A DNA stretch of 64,000 nt, from NCBI GenBank assembly GCA_010906965.1, contig JAAFHB010000001.1, positions 1 to 64,000 of the forward strand. The letters are read 5' to 3'. This DNA comes from Mariniphaga sp. (GTDB taxonomy: Bacteria > Bacteroidota > Bacteroidia > Bacteroidales > Prolixibacteraceae). Shown in pieces: positions 29,446 to 38,995 of the stretch (within the stretch, counting starts at the first letter, position 1; each line of letters begins with the position of its first letter). The notes below the pieces were generated by a model, which was given only the letters and a program-made list of their open reading frames with translations, was not told the DNA's origin and searched no databases. The translations under genes were made by a program, and so were the position numbers.

Positions 29446-31113
29446 TTATTTATTTTTTTCAATGATCATTTTAAAATAAACCCACAAAGCAAAAGCGCCC
29501 AACATGCACATTATTCCTGCGCCCATGCTTAATTGTCCGGCGAAAAGATGAATGGAAGGAATGCTCATTCCGGAGAATAAACCTCCGGCAATCAGCAGGG
29601 AGAAAACGAACAGGTAAATCAATGTGCGTTTATATTCAAACGAAATGACGGGTTTATCTTCTTCTTTGATGGGAGTCGCCATTTGAACAAAGAAATCGTC
29701 CACTTCCCGGATATGGCTCTCTTTCCCTTTCATCAAATACCCTGGCAGGAAGTAGGTAATTGAACAGATGACCATTTCGATGAGGGTGGCCCATTCCCAT
29801 GATAAAGAAGGAATTGCATTTAAAACAACTCCTGAAAGCGCCCCAACCAGAATGGTCAGGATTGCAGAAGTTGAATTGGGCCTTTTAAAAACAATTCCCA
29901 ATATGAGCGGAAAACCCAGTGGAATAGCAAGGATGCCAGTAAAGAGTTTGTTGGCTTCGAAAGCCCCTCCAAAAACATTGACATACATGGCGCCCAGAAC
30001 AATCAATGCGCCTACCATTCCGGTTGCCAAACGCGCTACCAGAAGCAAGCGTCTTTGATCAGCTTTCGGATGGATCAATCTTTTATATACATCATTGGTC
30101 AATACACCTGACATGATGTTGTATTCGGCATTAAGCGACGACATGGTGGCGGCAAACATCGAAGAAAACAAAATTCCCATGATCCCTGCGGGCAGCAACA
30201 TTTTAGAAACGACCACATAAGCCATTTCCGGGTCAGCCAATTCAGGCACAATTAAACGCGAAGCAACTGCTGGCAAAAGGAATACTGGTGTGAAAACAAA
30301 AAACATTATGCCGGTGGCAACGCCTACTTTCATGGCGGCTTTTTCGTCCTTCACACAGTAAAATTTCTGGATAAAAGTCCAGTTTTCGTTGTATTTGAAG
30401 ATGATCATCAGGTAAAAAACGGCCAACCAGAAAAAGTTGCCTTTGGGCCCGTTGAACCAGTGCATGTGTTCCGGGATTTTTTGGTACAGCACATCAAAAC
30501 CGCCGATTTCGGTCATTGAAAGCGGGAAAAGAATGAGTACGGCTAAAATGAGAATGAAAAATTGAACGGTGCTCATAACAATTACTGACCAGACGCCACC
30601 AATGATGTTGAAAATTGTAACAACGATTCCTGAAATAACGATGGCCCATTCGAGTGATAAGGGGGTTACAACTGTTATAAACACACCTATGGCATACAAA
30701 CGAACCATATTGTCGAGAAAACGCATAATCAGTCCGAACCACGTAATCGTCTGTCGAACCGACAAATTGTAACGTTGTTCCAGATACTCCATTGGAGTGG
30801 TATGTCCCGTCCTTCTCCAGCGTTTACCTAAAAAAACACCGCCAATAATGCAGGCCGGAACCGTTGACCAAAAAACAGTTATGGAAACCAAACCATGCTG
30901 AAAGGAAATCCCGGCGTAGGCCACAAAAACGAAAGTGCTGAACAGCGCCATAAAATTGCTGATTGCCGACATCACCCAGGGAATAGCTCCTCCGCCTTTA
31001 AAATAGGAGCCAATATCTTTGATAAACCATCCGAATGACAATCCGATAGCGGCCATCAGCGCCACATAAATGCCAATAGCCACATAGTCGAGGTTTTGTA
31101 AATGCGTTACCAT
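29446..31113 (-). CDS. Sodium:solute symporter (SSS) family transporter
   Basis: Multi-TM protein; TTPMEYLEQRYN, NENWTFIQKFYCVKDEKAAMK, FAATMSSLNAEYNIMSGVLTNDVYKRLI. Confidence 0.92.
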   Translation of the reverse strand: MVTHLQNLDYVAIGIYVALMAAIGLSFGWFIKDIGSYFKGGGAIPWVMSAISNFMALFSTFVFVAYAGISFQHGLVSITVFWSTVPACIIGGVFLGKRWRRTGHTTPMEYLEQRYNLSVRQTITWFGLIMRFLDNMVRLYAIGVFITVVTPLSLEWAIVISGIVVTIFNIIGGVWSVIVMSTVQFFILILAVLILFPLSMTEIGGFDVLYQKIPEHMHWFNGPKGNFFWLAVFYLMIIFKYNENWTFIQKFYCVKDEKAAMKVGVATGIMFFVFTPVFLLPAVASRLIVPELADPEMAYVVVSKMLLPAGIMGILFSSMFAATMSSLNAEYNIMSGVLTNDVYKRLIHPKADQRRLLLVARLATGMVGALIVLGAMYVNVFGGAFEANKLFTGILAIPLGFPLILGIVFKRPNSTSAILTILVGALSGVVLNAIPSLSWEWATLIEMVICSITYFLPGYLMKGKESHIREVDDFFVQMATPIKEEDKPVISFEYKRTLIYLFVFSLLIAGGLFSGMSIPSIHLFAGQLSMGAGIMCMLGAFALWVYFKMIIEKNK

Positions 31114-31213
31114 TTTCGATGTTTAGAGTGAGAATTAAAAATTGTAATTCGGATTGTCAAAACTATATGGAAACTGACCGAAAAAATAATATCCTATTTG
31201 CCAACTATTGCAC

Positions 31214-31221
31214 TATATTTG
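31214..31221 (+). promoter_or_regulatory. Candidate -7 element (TATATTTG) for the AraC regulator
   Basis: Matches TAnnTTTG in the divergent symporter/AraC intergenic region, about 45 bp before the likely ATG. Confidence 0.35.
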
Positions 31222-31264
31222 CACTAATTCATTGATTTTGTCAAATATTCAACAATTAAGTATA

Positions 31265-32137
31265 ATGAAGCCTATTTTTCTTGAAAAAGATACGAAGGTA
31301 GGGGAAAACTCTTTTTACACCAGGTATGCCGAAGTTCCCCATACCTATAATCAGTTCCATTTTCACAAAGAGTACGAATTACTCTACAATATCGAAAACA
31401 GCGGAACACGATTTATTGGCGACAGCATCCGTCGTTTTAGTAATCACGACCTGGTTTTAGTAGGACCCAAAATTCCACATTACTGGCATAGCGACGACCA
31501 GTATTTCATGGGCGACCCCACCATTAAAGCCCGGGTAGTGCTGGTTCAGTTTGTGGCTAATTTTCTGGGTGATGAATTTCTAAAGGCACCAGAAATGGCG
31601 CTGATCAGAAATCTGCTCGACCGGGCAATACAAGGAATTCAGATCAGGGGAGACGAAGCCCGGACGATTGGTGAAAAACTCTACCAGGTTACGCAACTAT
31701 CGGGATGGAAAAAGGTGATGGTGCTGATTGAGGCGCTTTGCCTCATGAGCGAAGCGAAAGATTTTATTCTTCTGGCCAGTCGCGGTTTTTGCGAATCACA
31801 TAAAGTCGGAAATGAGGAACGGATCAGTTCGATTTTCAACCATATAATAAAAAATCATCACCGTGATTATAAGCTCGAAGAAGCAGCTGAATTAGCCAAT
31901 ATGAACCCGTCGGCTTTTTGCCGTTACATTAAAAAAACCACTTCCAAAACATATTCCGAAATTTTGAATGAAATCCGTATTGGCTTTGCTTGCAAAATGC
32001 TGATCAATACAGAAGATTCAATTTCTCAGGTAGCCTACACCTGCGGATACCAGAATGTGCCTTACTTCAATCGGCAGTTCAGATCCATTAAGGACAAGAC
32101 TCCAATGGAATATCGAATGAATTATAAGGTGAGATAG
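31265..32137 (+). CDS. AraC-family transcriptional regulator
   Basis: C-terminal LEEAAELANMNPSAFCRYIKKTTSKTYSEILNEIRI...YTCGYQNVPYFNRQFRSIKDKTPMEYR; N-terminal cupin HFHKEYELLYN. Start trimmed to MKPIFLEKD. Confidence 0.93.
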   Translation: MKPIFLEKDTKVGENSFYTRYAEVPHTYNQFHFHKEYELLYNIENSGTRFIGDSIRRFSNHDLVLVGPKIPHYWHSDDQYFMGDPTIKARVVLVQFVANFLGDEFLKAPEMALIRNLLDRAIQGIQIRGDEARTIGEKLYQVTQLSGWKKVMVLIEALCLMSEAKDFILLASRGFCESHKVGNEERISSIFNHIIKNHHRDYKLEEAAELANMNPSAFCRYIKKTTSKTYSEILNEIRIGFACKMLINTEDSISQVAYTCGYQNVPYFNRQFRSIKDKTPMEYRMNYKVR

Positions 32138-32232
32138 AATTAAGATACCTAGATGCAATGATCCGATCTGATGTTTTCTAACAGTTTTTAGTGATACTGT
32201 GAAAATACAGCATCGCCATATCCCTTTCATTC

Positions 32233-32349
32233 CTATTTCCTTAATAGAGACAAACCGACAATCAGCACCGGGCTGTCGTAAAACGGGACTTTAAATTTGT
32301 AAGTTGTGCCGGTTTTACTCCAGTTCGATACAGGTATTTCATAAATAAG
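32233..32349 (-). pseudogene. C-terminal fragment of a third GH39-like paralog
   Basis: Minus-strand LIYEIPVSNWSKTGTTYKFKVPFYDSPVLIVGLSLLRK* aligns with the last ~38 aa of 13286-14743 (YEIQKSQWSKSNGNCTFNIPLYDSPVLITEKSFITK) and 25691-27166 (YEIPKSDWSKKGSTYRFKNIPVYDGPILIADKSLILIKK). Confidence 0.85.
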
Positions 32350-32674
32350 GCTATGAAAAGAGGTCAACCCAGACAGGTATAATGAATCTCCCAGTTGCAG
32401 AGCTGCTAGGTATCAGTGCTCAGTAGATGTCATTCGAACAAACTAAGCTGCAACTCGCCTTTGTATATCTGTTTATATTGTTTTCCTTGACCTTGTATAT
32501 ACTTCTGTATTACCGCTTCATTACCATAGTGTCCAACGGTGTTGATATATTAACCTGTTGTCTATATCGCCCCTCCCCAAAGTTTTTTATTTTATTTCTG
32601 GGTGTTTTCGGTATAATTCCTTTGCTGTTATGCTTTTTATTATTTGAACTGTTACGAAGGAAGGTGATTTTGTC

Positions 32675-33064
32675 TCAAACCGGATAATGCTTCCCCAAAT
32701 GTGACGAAGAACCTTGAACCGTTACCGGAATTTCATAATTAATGGAAGTGCTGAAACCGACTACATCAATCAGCTGAATACCCAAAGCCATTTCAAGTTT
32801 TGAAATAGTTTCAAGCGAAAGATTCTCACTACCTTTCACTATTTTATTGATGTATTGAGCTGACACTTCCATTTTTTCGGCCAATTTCTTCTGACTGCTT
32901 CCCTGGTCACTAATTGCCCTAAGAATTTTAATAGCAATTAACGATGACTTATCGAGCCAGGCATGGTTCTCTTGTCTCCATTTTGCTTTTTCAAGCCATC
33001 CGGATTTTTCCTTACTTACTAACTTTTCAAAGTTGATTATTCTTTCCGTTTTCATGGTCTTCAA
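32675..33064 (-). CDS. HTH (XRE-type) antitoxin-like regulator
   Basis: GSSQKKLAEKMEVSAQYINKIVKGSENLSLETISKLEMALGIQLI HTH; overlaps the toxin ORF end by 4 nt. Confidence 0.85.
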   Translation of the reverse strand: MKTMKTERIINFEKLVSKEKSGWLEKAKWRQENHAWLDKSSLIAIKILRAISDQGSSQKKLAEKMEVSAQYINKIVKGSENLSLETISKLEMALGIQLIDVVGFSTSINYEIPVTVQGSSSHLGKHYPV

Positions 33065-33579
33065 ATAACTAATTCATTAAAAGAATCAACATCAATAACA
33101 CCTTGATCTTTTAAATAGTTCCTGCATTTATCCAACTTAATTAATTCTTTTTCTGTATGAAGTCTTCCCTCCATTTTATGCGTAAGTTTTATGGCACCAC
33201 CGGTTATTACATAGGTATTTGTATCAATTCGTAAAGCATATAATCTCAGCCATCTTCTTTTTGATTTTTGTTTTGCCAAATCAAGAATTCGCCATTCACT
33301 ATTGTCAAGGTTAACAAACATGGAATCAAAATTTGGCCTGAATACCGATGATAAACTTAGAAACTTATTGCGCAGAGGTGATGCTTATTTACTTGTTTCA
33401 AAAATGGCCTTATCTACATCAATTTTATAATATTTTAAATCTTTACTGTTTGCTTCAAAGAACTTTCGGAGCATTTCGATATCACTCCACTCATCGAATA
33501 ACCTTTCAAGTTCATCAAATTCTTCATCAGCGTATTTAAACGAATATAAATATGGCTCAAATATAGGAACTATTTCCAT
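33061..33579 (-). pseudogene. Partner toxin-like gene interrupted by in-frame TAA
   Basis: ORFs 33385-33579 and 33061-33321 lie in one frame. Read-through gives ...YYKIDVDKAIFETSK(TAA)ASPLRNKFLSLSSVFRPNFDSMFVNLDNSEWRILDLAKQKSKRRWLRLYALRIDTNTYVITGGAIKLTHKMEGR. Confidence 0.75.
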
Positions 33580-34041
33580 TAAATCAACTTATAGGTTTAT
33601 TATTTTGTCGTAAATTGTCTTTTAATATTTTGATTGTCGTTTGCAATTTCAATAAAATGCATTTGTGGATCACCTAACTTCGATTTAAGTTGATTACTCT
33701 TATTGCATCAATATTTTAGAATCAGTGATAAAGGTATTGAAAATATCAGCTTGCCCAGAAAATTAAAGAAAAAGTTGTTAACAAGAAAACAACCGATTCT
33801 TCCTTTAAAACTTTTGAAGTTCTCGAAGGGAAGTTTTAATAGGGTTACCCCACTCAAATTTTCACAAGTTATTGATCGCTCCTCGATACGGTAAAGGGGT
33901 TCCGGTGGCCCTAAATCCTTCGGATGCGTTCAGTTTGCCGGCGAGAATTTCCTCCCTTTGGGTGGGACGGCAAACAGACATGCACCCCGTTCAACTGTTG
34001 TGGATACAAATAAAATAGTCCCGCAAGTTTTCAGTGATTAT

Positions 34042-35418
34042 TTATTCCTCCCCAATCTGATAGCAAACCATTGTTGTTTCCCCGCGCAGGTAAAGTTTCC
34101 CGCCCACGATCATTGGTTGCTGAGGGATACCAAGCGGAATACCTGGCGCTACCCTGCCAAATTCCTTGTAACCATTCCGGCCAGCTTCCGCAAGGACCAG
34201 CTCATCCTTTTTGGTAATAGCAAAAATCAACCCATCAGCAACTGTTAATTGACGGTCGGTCCTCCATTCCTCGCCCTCCTGTTGCCAAATCAAACGCCCA
34301 TCCTCCAGAGAAGTGCATTGCATTGCATCGTGCTCCGTGCCCTTACCAAAACCGAATATTGCACCATCAACGATACTTGGGGTATGGTACATATTGCATT
34401 GTAACCGCGCATCCTTATAAATTAGCTTCGGAATGATACTATCTCCTTTAACCGTCATCTCCAGGCATTGCGAAAAACTCACAGCACCCTGGAAGGCTGA
34501 CAAAAAGAGGCGCGACCCAATGGCTACCGGTGTAGGCACGATTCCCGATGAGGTCGGATTTTCCAGTTTCCAATGCCAAAGTACCTGACCCGTAAGCGCA
34601 TGAACACCCATAATATCATTACGAAATACCGGGACAATTATTTGCGGGATATCACCAACCATCTGATAAGTAAGCGATGCTCCAGTTACGAAGACACGCT
34701 CATGCCCGGCATCAATGCTCTCGGGGACTTTCCAGAGAAGCTTCCCGGTTCGCTTATCCACGGCTGCCAGGGCGTTTTCACGACCTCCCCCTCCAATATA
34801 AAGTACATCATTGACAATTAGTGGTGTGCTGCCCTCCGAGCAATTGAATTCTTTATGCTCACTCCAGATGATGCTGCCGTCTTCAGTATTCAGGCAGAAG
34901 CATGGACAACGTGGTTCCCAGAGATCATCATTCTCAGCCTCATAAGGGAAAACATACAACCTGTTGCCGTCCAGAATTGGTCCGTTCACAGGCCCGGTGA
35001 CAACATGGTGATTATCTTTGGACACAAGTAACTTTTTCCACAAAGTCTTGCCGGTTGCAGCTTCCAGACAAATCGCATACTGCTGTTTGTCGGTCTGCAC
35101 AAGTGTGTATATTCGTCCGTTCCCAGCTACAATCGAGCTCTTGCCGTTGCCAATTGCTACACGCCAAAGTTCTTGCGGCCCAACGGCCGGCCAACTGCGA
35201 AATAACCGCGACGACTCTTGAACATTATTTCCGTTATTAGGTAAAAAACGGTTCAGGCTGGCTTCTTTCTTTTGAATTTCAGGTATCCGGGCGGGATTTT
35301 TAAGAAGGTCCTTTTCAGGATCGGAAGTGATTGGTGCTGAACCCACTGTCGCGGTAAAGGCAGTCAAAGAAAATGAAAGAATCAGTAGCAGGCAATTTAT
35401 GATGATGAGCTTTTTCAT
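34042..35418 (-). CDS. PQQ-like beta-propeller repeat protein (BamB-like fold)
   Basis: Repeats such as YAICLEAATGKTLWKKLL, LAAVDKRTGKLLWKVPE, VHALTGQVLWHWKLE. Confidence 0.88.
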   Translation of the reverse strand: MKKLIIINCLLLILSFSLTAFTATVGSAPITSDPEKDLLKNPARIPEIQKKEASLNRFLPNNGNNVQESSRLFRSWPAVGPQELWRVAIGNGKSSIVAGNGRIYTLVQTDKQQYAICLEAATGKTLWKKLLVSKDNHHVVTGPVNGPILDGNRLYVFPYEAENDDLWEPRCPCFCLNTEDGSIIWSEHKEFNCSEGSTPLIVNDVLYIGGGGRENALAAVDKRTGKLLWKVPESIDAGHERVFVTGASLTYQMVGDIPQIIVPVFRNDIMGVHALTGQVLWHWKLENPTSSGIVPTPVAIGSRLFLSAFQGAVSFSQCLEMTVKGDSIIPKLIYKDARLQCNMYHTPSIVDGAIFGFGKGTEHDAMQCTSLEDGRLIWQQEGEEWRTDRQLTVADGLIFAITKKDELVLAEAGRNGYKEFGRVAPGIPLGIPQQPMIVGGKLYLRGETTMVCYQIGEE

Positions 35419-35425
35419 TTGTATC

Positions 35426-36079
35426 CTATTTAGCTGTTAATGTATTGATGTGGAGGTTGCGATACTCCATTTGTCCGCGATCAGCTTCCAAACCAATTGG
35501 ACCGGTAGCAGGAAGAACAAGCGCCTCTTCGAGTACTTCTCCGTTACAAGTGCAGCGGGCAACATTGTTTTTTACAACAACCTCAATCAAATTCCAGTCT
35601 TGCGGTTTGTACATTTTAAGCTCTTTGTAGGGACCTGCAACGAGGTAGTCACGACATTGTAATTGCATTCCACGAATGAAAATGCCGCTGTCGGCATTCA
35701 CTGAAGCACGGAACTCAACGGTGAAAATGAAGTCTCCAGGGTACTCTTGTTTTGTATATAGCTGACCGTACCGCGAACCACCTTCGATGAAAGGATGAAC
35801 AGTGATGATTCCATCCTGACCGGAATAGCGATGGTCTGAGGATTCTGTCTTGCCATCGAATGATTCAAAAACTGTACCATCCTGTTTCTTAATAAGGTAT
35901 CCCCAGCCGGTTAAATCTTTACCATTGAATGGATTACTAAAAGTCGAAACCTGCATGGCAATCAATTGCATGGTTCGTTCCATGATTGGGGCATTGTTCC
36001 CGATGGGCTTAGCGGACAAATCGGTTAGTGTCGTCACTGTAAGAAAAAATAGTATGACAAGTCTGAGTAAACAGCTCAT
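35426..36079 (-). CDS. DUF1080 (3-keto-disaccharide hydrolase-like) protein
   Basis: FSNPFNGKDLTGWGYL, YPGDFIFTVEFRASVNADSGIFIRG, DWNLIEVVVKNNVARCTCNGEVLEE. Start at internal Met likely. Confidence 0.85.
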   Translation of the reverse strand: MSCLLRLVILFFLTVTTLTDLSAKPIGNNAPIMERTMQLIAMQVSTFSNPFNGKDLTGWGYLIKKQDGTVFESFDGKTESSDHRYSGQDGIITVHPFIEGGSRYGQLYTKQEYPGDFIFTVEFRASVNADSGIFIRGMQLQCRDYLVAGPYKELKMYKPQDWNLIEVVVKNNVARCTCNGEVLEEALVLPATGPIGLEADRGQMEYRNLHINTLTAK

Positions 36080-36178
36080 CGGCCTGCATCCTATTTTGAT
36101 TTTATCAATGTAACAATTTCGTAAGGCAAATTTTCCTGGCATATGTTTAGTTTTAACTACTTATGCTGACAAATGTAA

Positions 36179-36590
36179 TTATTTATGCGAATTAATTGAC
36201 CACCTGAAGCTTTTTGCCTGTATAATTAGTAACTTGTCGCCAGCTTTATGGGTAAGTTTTTCGCTTGCTTTGGTTTGACCCAACCAGTTGTTATATTGAT
36301 CGTTAAACTGAGTATGCCCATAGTCTTCCGGGTGTGTCTGAAAGTATTCTTTCCACAACGCTTCGCGTGTGCCTCCGGGAAGAAGCAATTGCAGTTTAAA
36401 ATACGGAAAACAGGAGGCCAGCTCTTCGTAACGATCACTGCCCGAAGCTGAACGAAAAGGGAAAAGCTCTTTCAATTCCACATCGCTCAATTGGAGTAAA
36501 GTAGTATATCAACTTCCCGTTGCTTTCTCCCCTGATTTCCAGATAAATTAATTGCCGAACTTCCTTGATATCTATCTGTTTTGCAGCCAT
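36179..36590 (-). pseudogene. istA: IS21-family transposase (istA) remnant
   Basis: MAAKQIDIKEVRQLIYLEIRGESNGKLIYY, then frame change to TLLQLSDVELKELFPFRSASGSDRYEELASCFPYFKLQLLLPGGTREALWKEYFQTHPEDYGHTQFNDQYNNWL...HKAGDKL: IstA-like with an internal deletion and truncated end. Confidence 0.85.
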
Positions 36591-36649
36591 ACCCCTGATT
36601 TAATTTGTCAGGGATAAGATAGAGATCATTCCTTTTAATTACGAGCATC

Positions 36650-36714
36650 TGGCACAACTTCGACCGAAACGCCTGGCATAACTTGAAGCGATATAAATGG
36701 CACAACTTCGACCG
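36650..36714. repeat. IS21-type multiple terminal repeats, 3 copies at exact 24-bp period
   Basis: TGGCACAACTTCGACCG at 36650 and 36698 (identical), TGGCATAACTTGAAGCG at 36674. Confidence 0.85.
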
Positions 36715-36793
36715 TTTTATCTAATTGAAGAAAGATATCCGGTAATTTTATAAAGATTGAAGCAAATAGTAGGAGGTTAATCCATTTAAAAAC

Positions 36794-37324
36794 TTAGCCT
36801 TTAAGAAGGAATTCTGTTATCGTATCAAAAGGCAACCGACTACCTTTAAACTTGACCGTATAAATAAAATAGTCGCAAGCTGCTTCATCCATTTTCCCGG
36901 TATGGTAAGCTTCTGCCAAAAAATCCATCGTAGTGAGATATACAATGTTATTTTCCTGGCAATATTGTGTAATATCCTTAAGATTACTGCTTCCGATCAC
37001 ATCGTTGTGGTAACGGCAATAAGCCATACAGGCGCTTTCGCCTTTCCCGTATTTTTTCTTCAACTGGTTATATTCTCTGAAAACGTTGATCTCTGTTTTA
37101 ATTTCAAGTTCTTTAACAAGCTTAAAGTTAAACAAGTTGTTAACCTCGATTTTGTGTTCTTGAGATAATGCTTCATGATAAACAATATCAGGAATATACA
37201 TTTTGTTGGTAAAAATATGGGGTAACTGACCTAAGGCACCCCCTTTACTAAAGTGAATGATCACATCAGCATCGAGAATAATCTTTTTTTTGGGATCAAT
37301 TTTCTTCATCAGAAACAATTTCAT
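36794..37324 (-). CDS. PIN-like domain protein
   Basis: KKIILDADVIIHFSKGG (PIN-type N-terminal acidic motif), PDIVYHEAL, GKGESACMAYCR, NNIVYLTTMDFLAEAY. Confidence 0.7.
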   Translation of the reverse strand: MKLFLMKKIDPKKKIILDADVIIHFSKGGALGQLPHIFTNKMYIPDIVYHEALSQEHKIEVNNLFNFKLVKELEIKTEINVFREYNQLKKKYGKGESACMAYCRYHNDVIGSSNLKDITQYCQENNIVYLTTMDFLAEAYHTGKMDEAACDYFIYTVKFKGSRLPFDTITEFLLKG

Positions 37325-38018
37325 TCACATCGATCCCGATTGATAACATTAATTCCTGGTAATGACTTTCCGAAATTTGATCCTTTTCGAACAGCTTATT
37401 GGCCAGCGAACCAAACGTTCCAAGGATTGCTTTGGCTCCGGTATATTCATACAAATCAACGGAATAACCATGTTGCCTGGCGCCTGTTTTAATCTGTATT
37501 GAATACTTTTCAACAAAACTCTTGCTTGCCAAATCCATTTTGGAGAGTTGATTTAGCAGTGCGGCACGCGAAGAACCGTATGTCTGTTCGATTCGAAGCA
37601 GAGTAGCCAGTTTTATCTGGTCTTTACCCAATTCTTCGTCTGAAATCAACTGCAAAATACCTTCTTCGGGTAATAGCAGATACGAAGCAAATATATCAGC
37701 CATCCGTTCATTGCCATTTTTTCTGGGGAAAAGCCCTGTCTGACATTTGTGCGGAGTAAAGTCTTTATCATAAAACAAATGATACAACTCGTGTCCGATA
37801 GTAAAATTCTGTCGTCCAACAGAGTGATTACAGTTAACTAGCATAAACCTGCTATCACCATCTTTAATGGAAAGGCCCGAAAAATCCTCGCTCAGAGGTT
37901 TAAATATCGAAAGGATATCCAACTTTTGCAATAGACTGTTGAATCCAATAGGTTCTGTACTATTGTAACCAAAACGATTTCTGAAATCAGCAACGTATGA
38001 TTTAAGCCTGTATTCCAT
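37296..38018 (-). CDS. ImmA/IrrE-family metallopeptidase
   Basis: FTIGHELYHLFYDKDF (HExxH) and NERMADIFASYLLLPEEGI. Confidence 0.92.
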   Translation of the reverse strand: MEYRLKSYVADFRNRFGYNSTEPIGFNSLLQKLDILSIFKPLSEDFSGLSIKDGDSRFMLVNCNHSVGRQNFTIGHELYHLFYDKDFTPHKCQTGLFPRKNGNERMADIFASYLLLPEEGILQLISDEELGKDQIKLATLLRIEQTYGSSRAALLNQLSKMDLASKSFVEKYSIQIKTGARQHGYSVDLYEYTGAKAILGTFGSLANKLFEKDQISESHYQELMLSIGIDVNEIVSDEEN

Positions 38019-38349
38019 CAGTATTTATTGTTCTCATTTTAAGATAGTTCTTTACTATCCTTTTGAAATAGACAATATGTTCGCGATCGGAGGCGGTCAA
38101 TTCATCGGCTCGGAATGCAAGAGCGAGGTCGGGCTGAATTTCAGAAGGATTCTCTTCCAGGAAAGTTTCTATATCAACATTCAAATATTCTGATATCTTC
38201 TCTAAGTGTAACAGAGAAACTTCTCTCTTCTCATTTTCATAGTAGGATAATACTTCACGCTTTATACCACAGTAATTAGCTATATCCTCTTGGCTTACAC
38301 CGATTTTTTCTCTAAACAATTTAATGTTCTTTCCTATCTGATTTGTCAT
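38002..38349 (-). CDS. XRE-family transcriptional regulator
   Basis: NIKLFREKIGVSQEDIANYCGIKREVLSYYENEKREVSLLHLEKISEYLNV HTH. Confidence 0.93.
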   Translation of the reverse strand: MTNQIGKNIKLFREKIGVSQEDIANYCGIKREVLSYYENEKREVSLLHLEKISEYLNVDIETFLEENPSEIQPDLALAFRADELTASDREHIVYFKRIVKNYLKMRTINTDGIQA

Positions 38350-38710
38350 GATATATCTGCTTTAAGCGTTACAAAAGAACGAATTAATTTTTACAAATCA
38401 AATTATTTGTAACATTTTTTATTTTTTTTTACTTCAATTTTAATTTTCATATAATTTGATATTGAATATGTTGCGGTTAAAAACAATTTTGTTAAATTAG
38501 CAGGCTGCATAACCCAAGACATAGATGAAAACAGTTCCCAAATTACGGAGGGCGTTTATGACATTGTAAAGGGATGGCTGATGCAGCGGGAAGAATTGTT
38601 CAAACAAAGGGCACCCGGGAATACTTGCTTATCGGCTTGGGCCGGAAGAGCTGGTTGATCTGTGGGAATCATGACACGGCCGAAAATGCAACATAACTCT
38701 CTTTTAAGTT

Positions 38711-38995
38711 TTAGGAATGATGCGTAATAGTATTTAGTGAGCCACCAATTCCTTTCAGCATGTCGCGGTGCCTGGCTCTGAGCAGACCTTCTGCGGTGAA
38801 CAGCGTCATCTGAGTATCATCAGTAAATTCACCAGTTCCATCAGCAAATTCAATGTAATCAGTTACTCCTGATGGGCTATAAAGTCCCTTTATTTCCTGG
38901 ATGCTCAAAAACTCAATAGGTGCACCCAGGGCATCACCGATTGCTCCCCCTAAAAGGCAGGCGATGTAGTTTTCCTTAAGACATTTAATGATCAT
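38711..38995 (-). pseudogene. Truncated ADP-ribosylglycohydrolase
   Basis: ACLLGGAIGDALGAPIEFLSIQEIKGLYSPSGVTDYIEFADGTGEFTDDTQMTLFTAEGLLRA is an ARH N-terminus; stops after ~94 aa (full family ~300 aa). Confidence 0.88.

Noticed and set aside
36650-36714. Iterons or a transcription-factor operator array
   Set aside because: The 24-bp-spaced repeats sit beside an istA remnant, which fits IS21 terminal repeats better.
38472-38660. Plus-strand coding-like fragment as an intact gene
   Set aside because: No complete start-to-stop gene of recognisable family; treated as debris.
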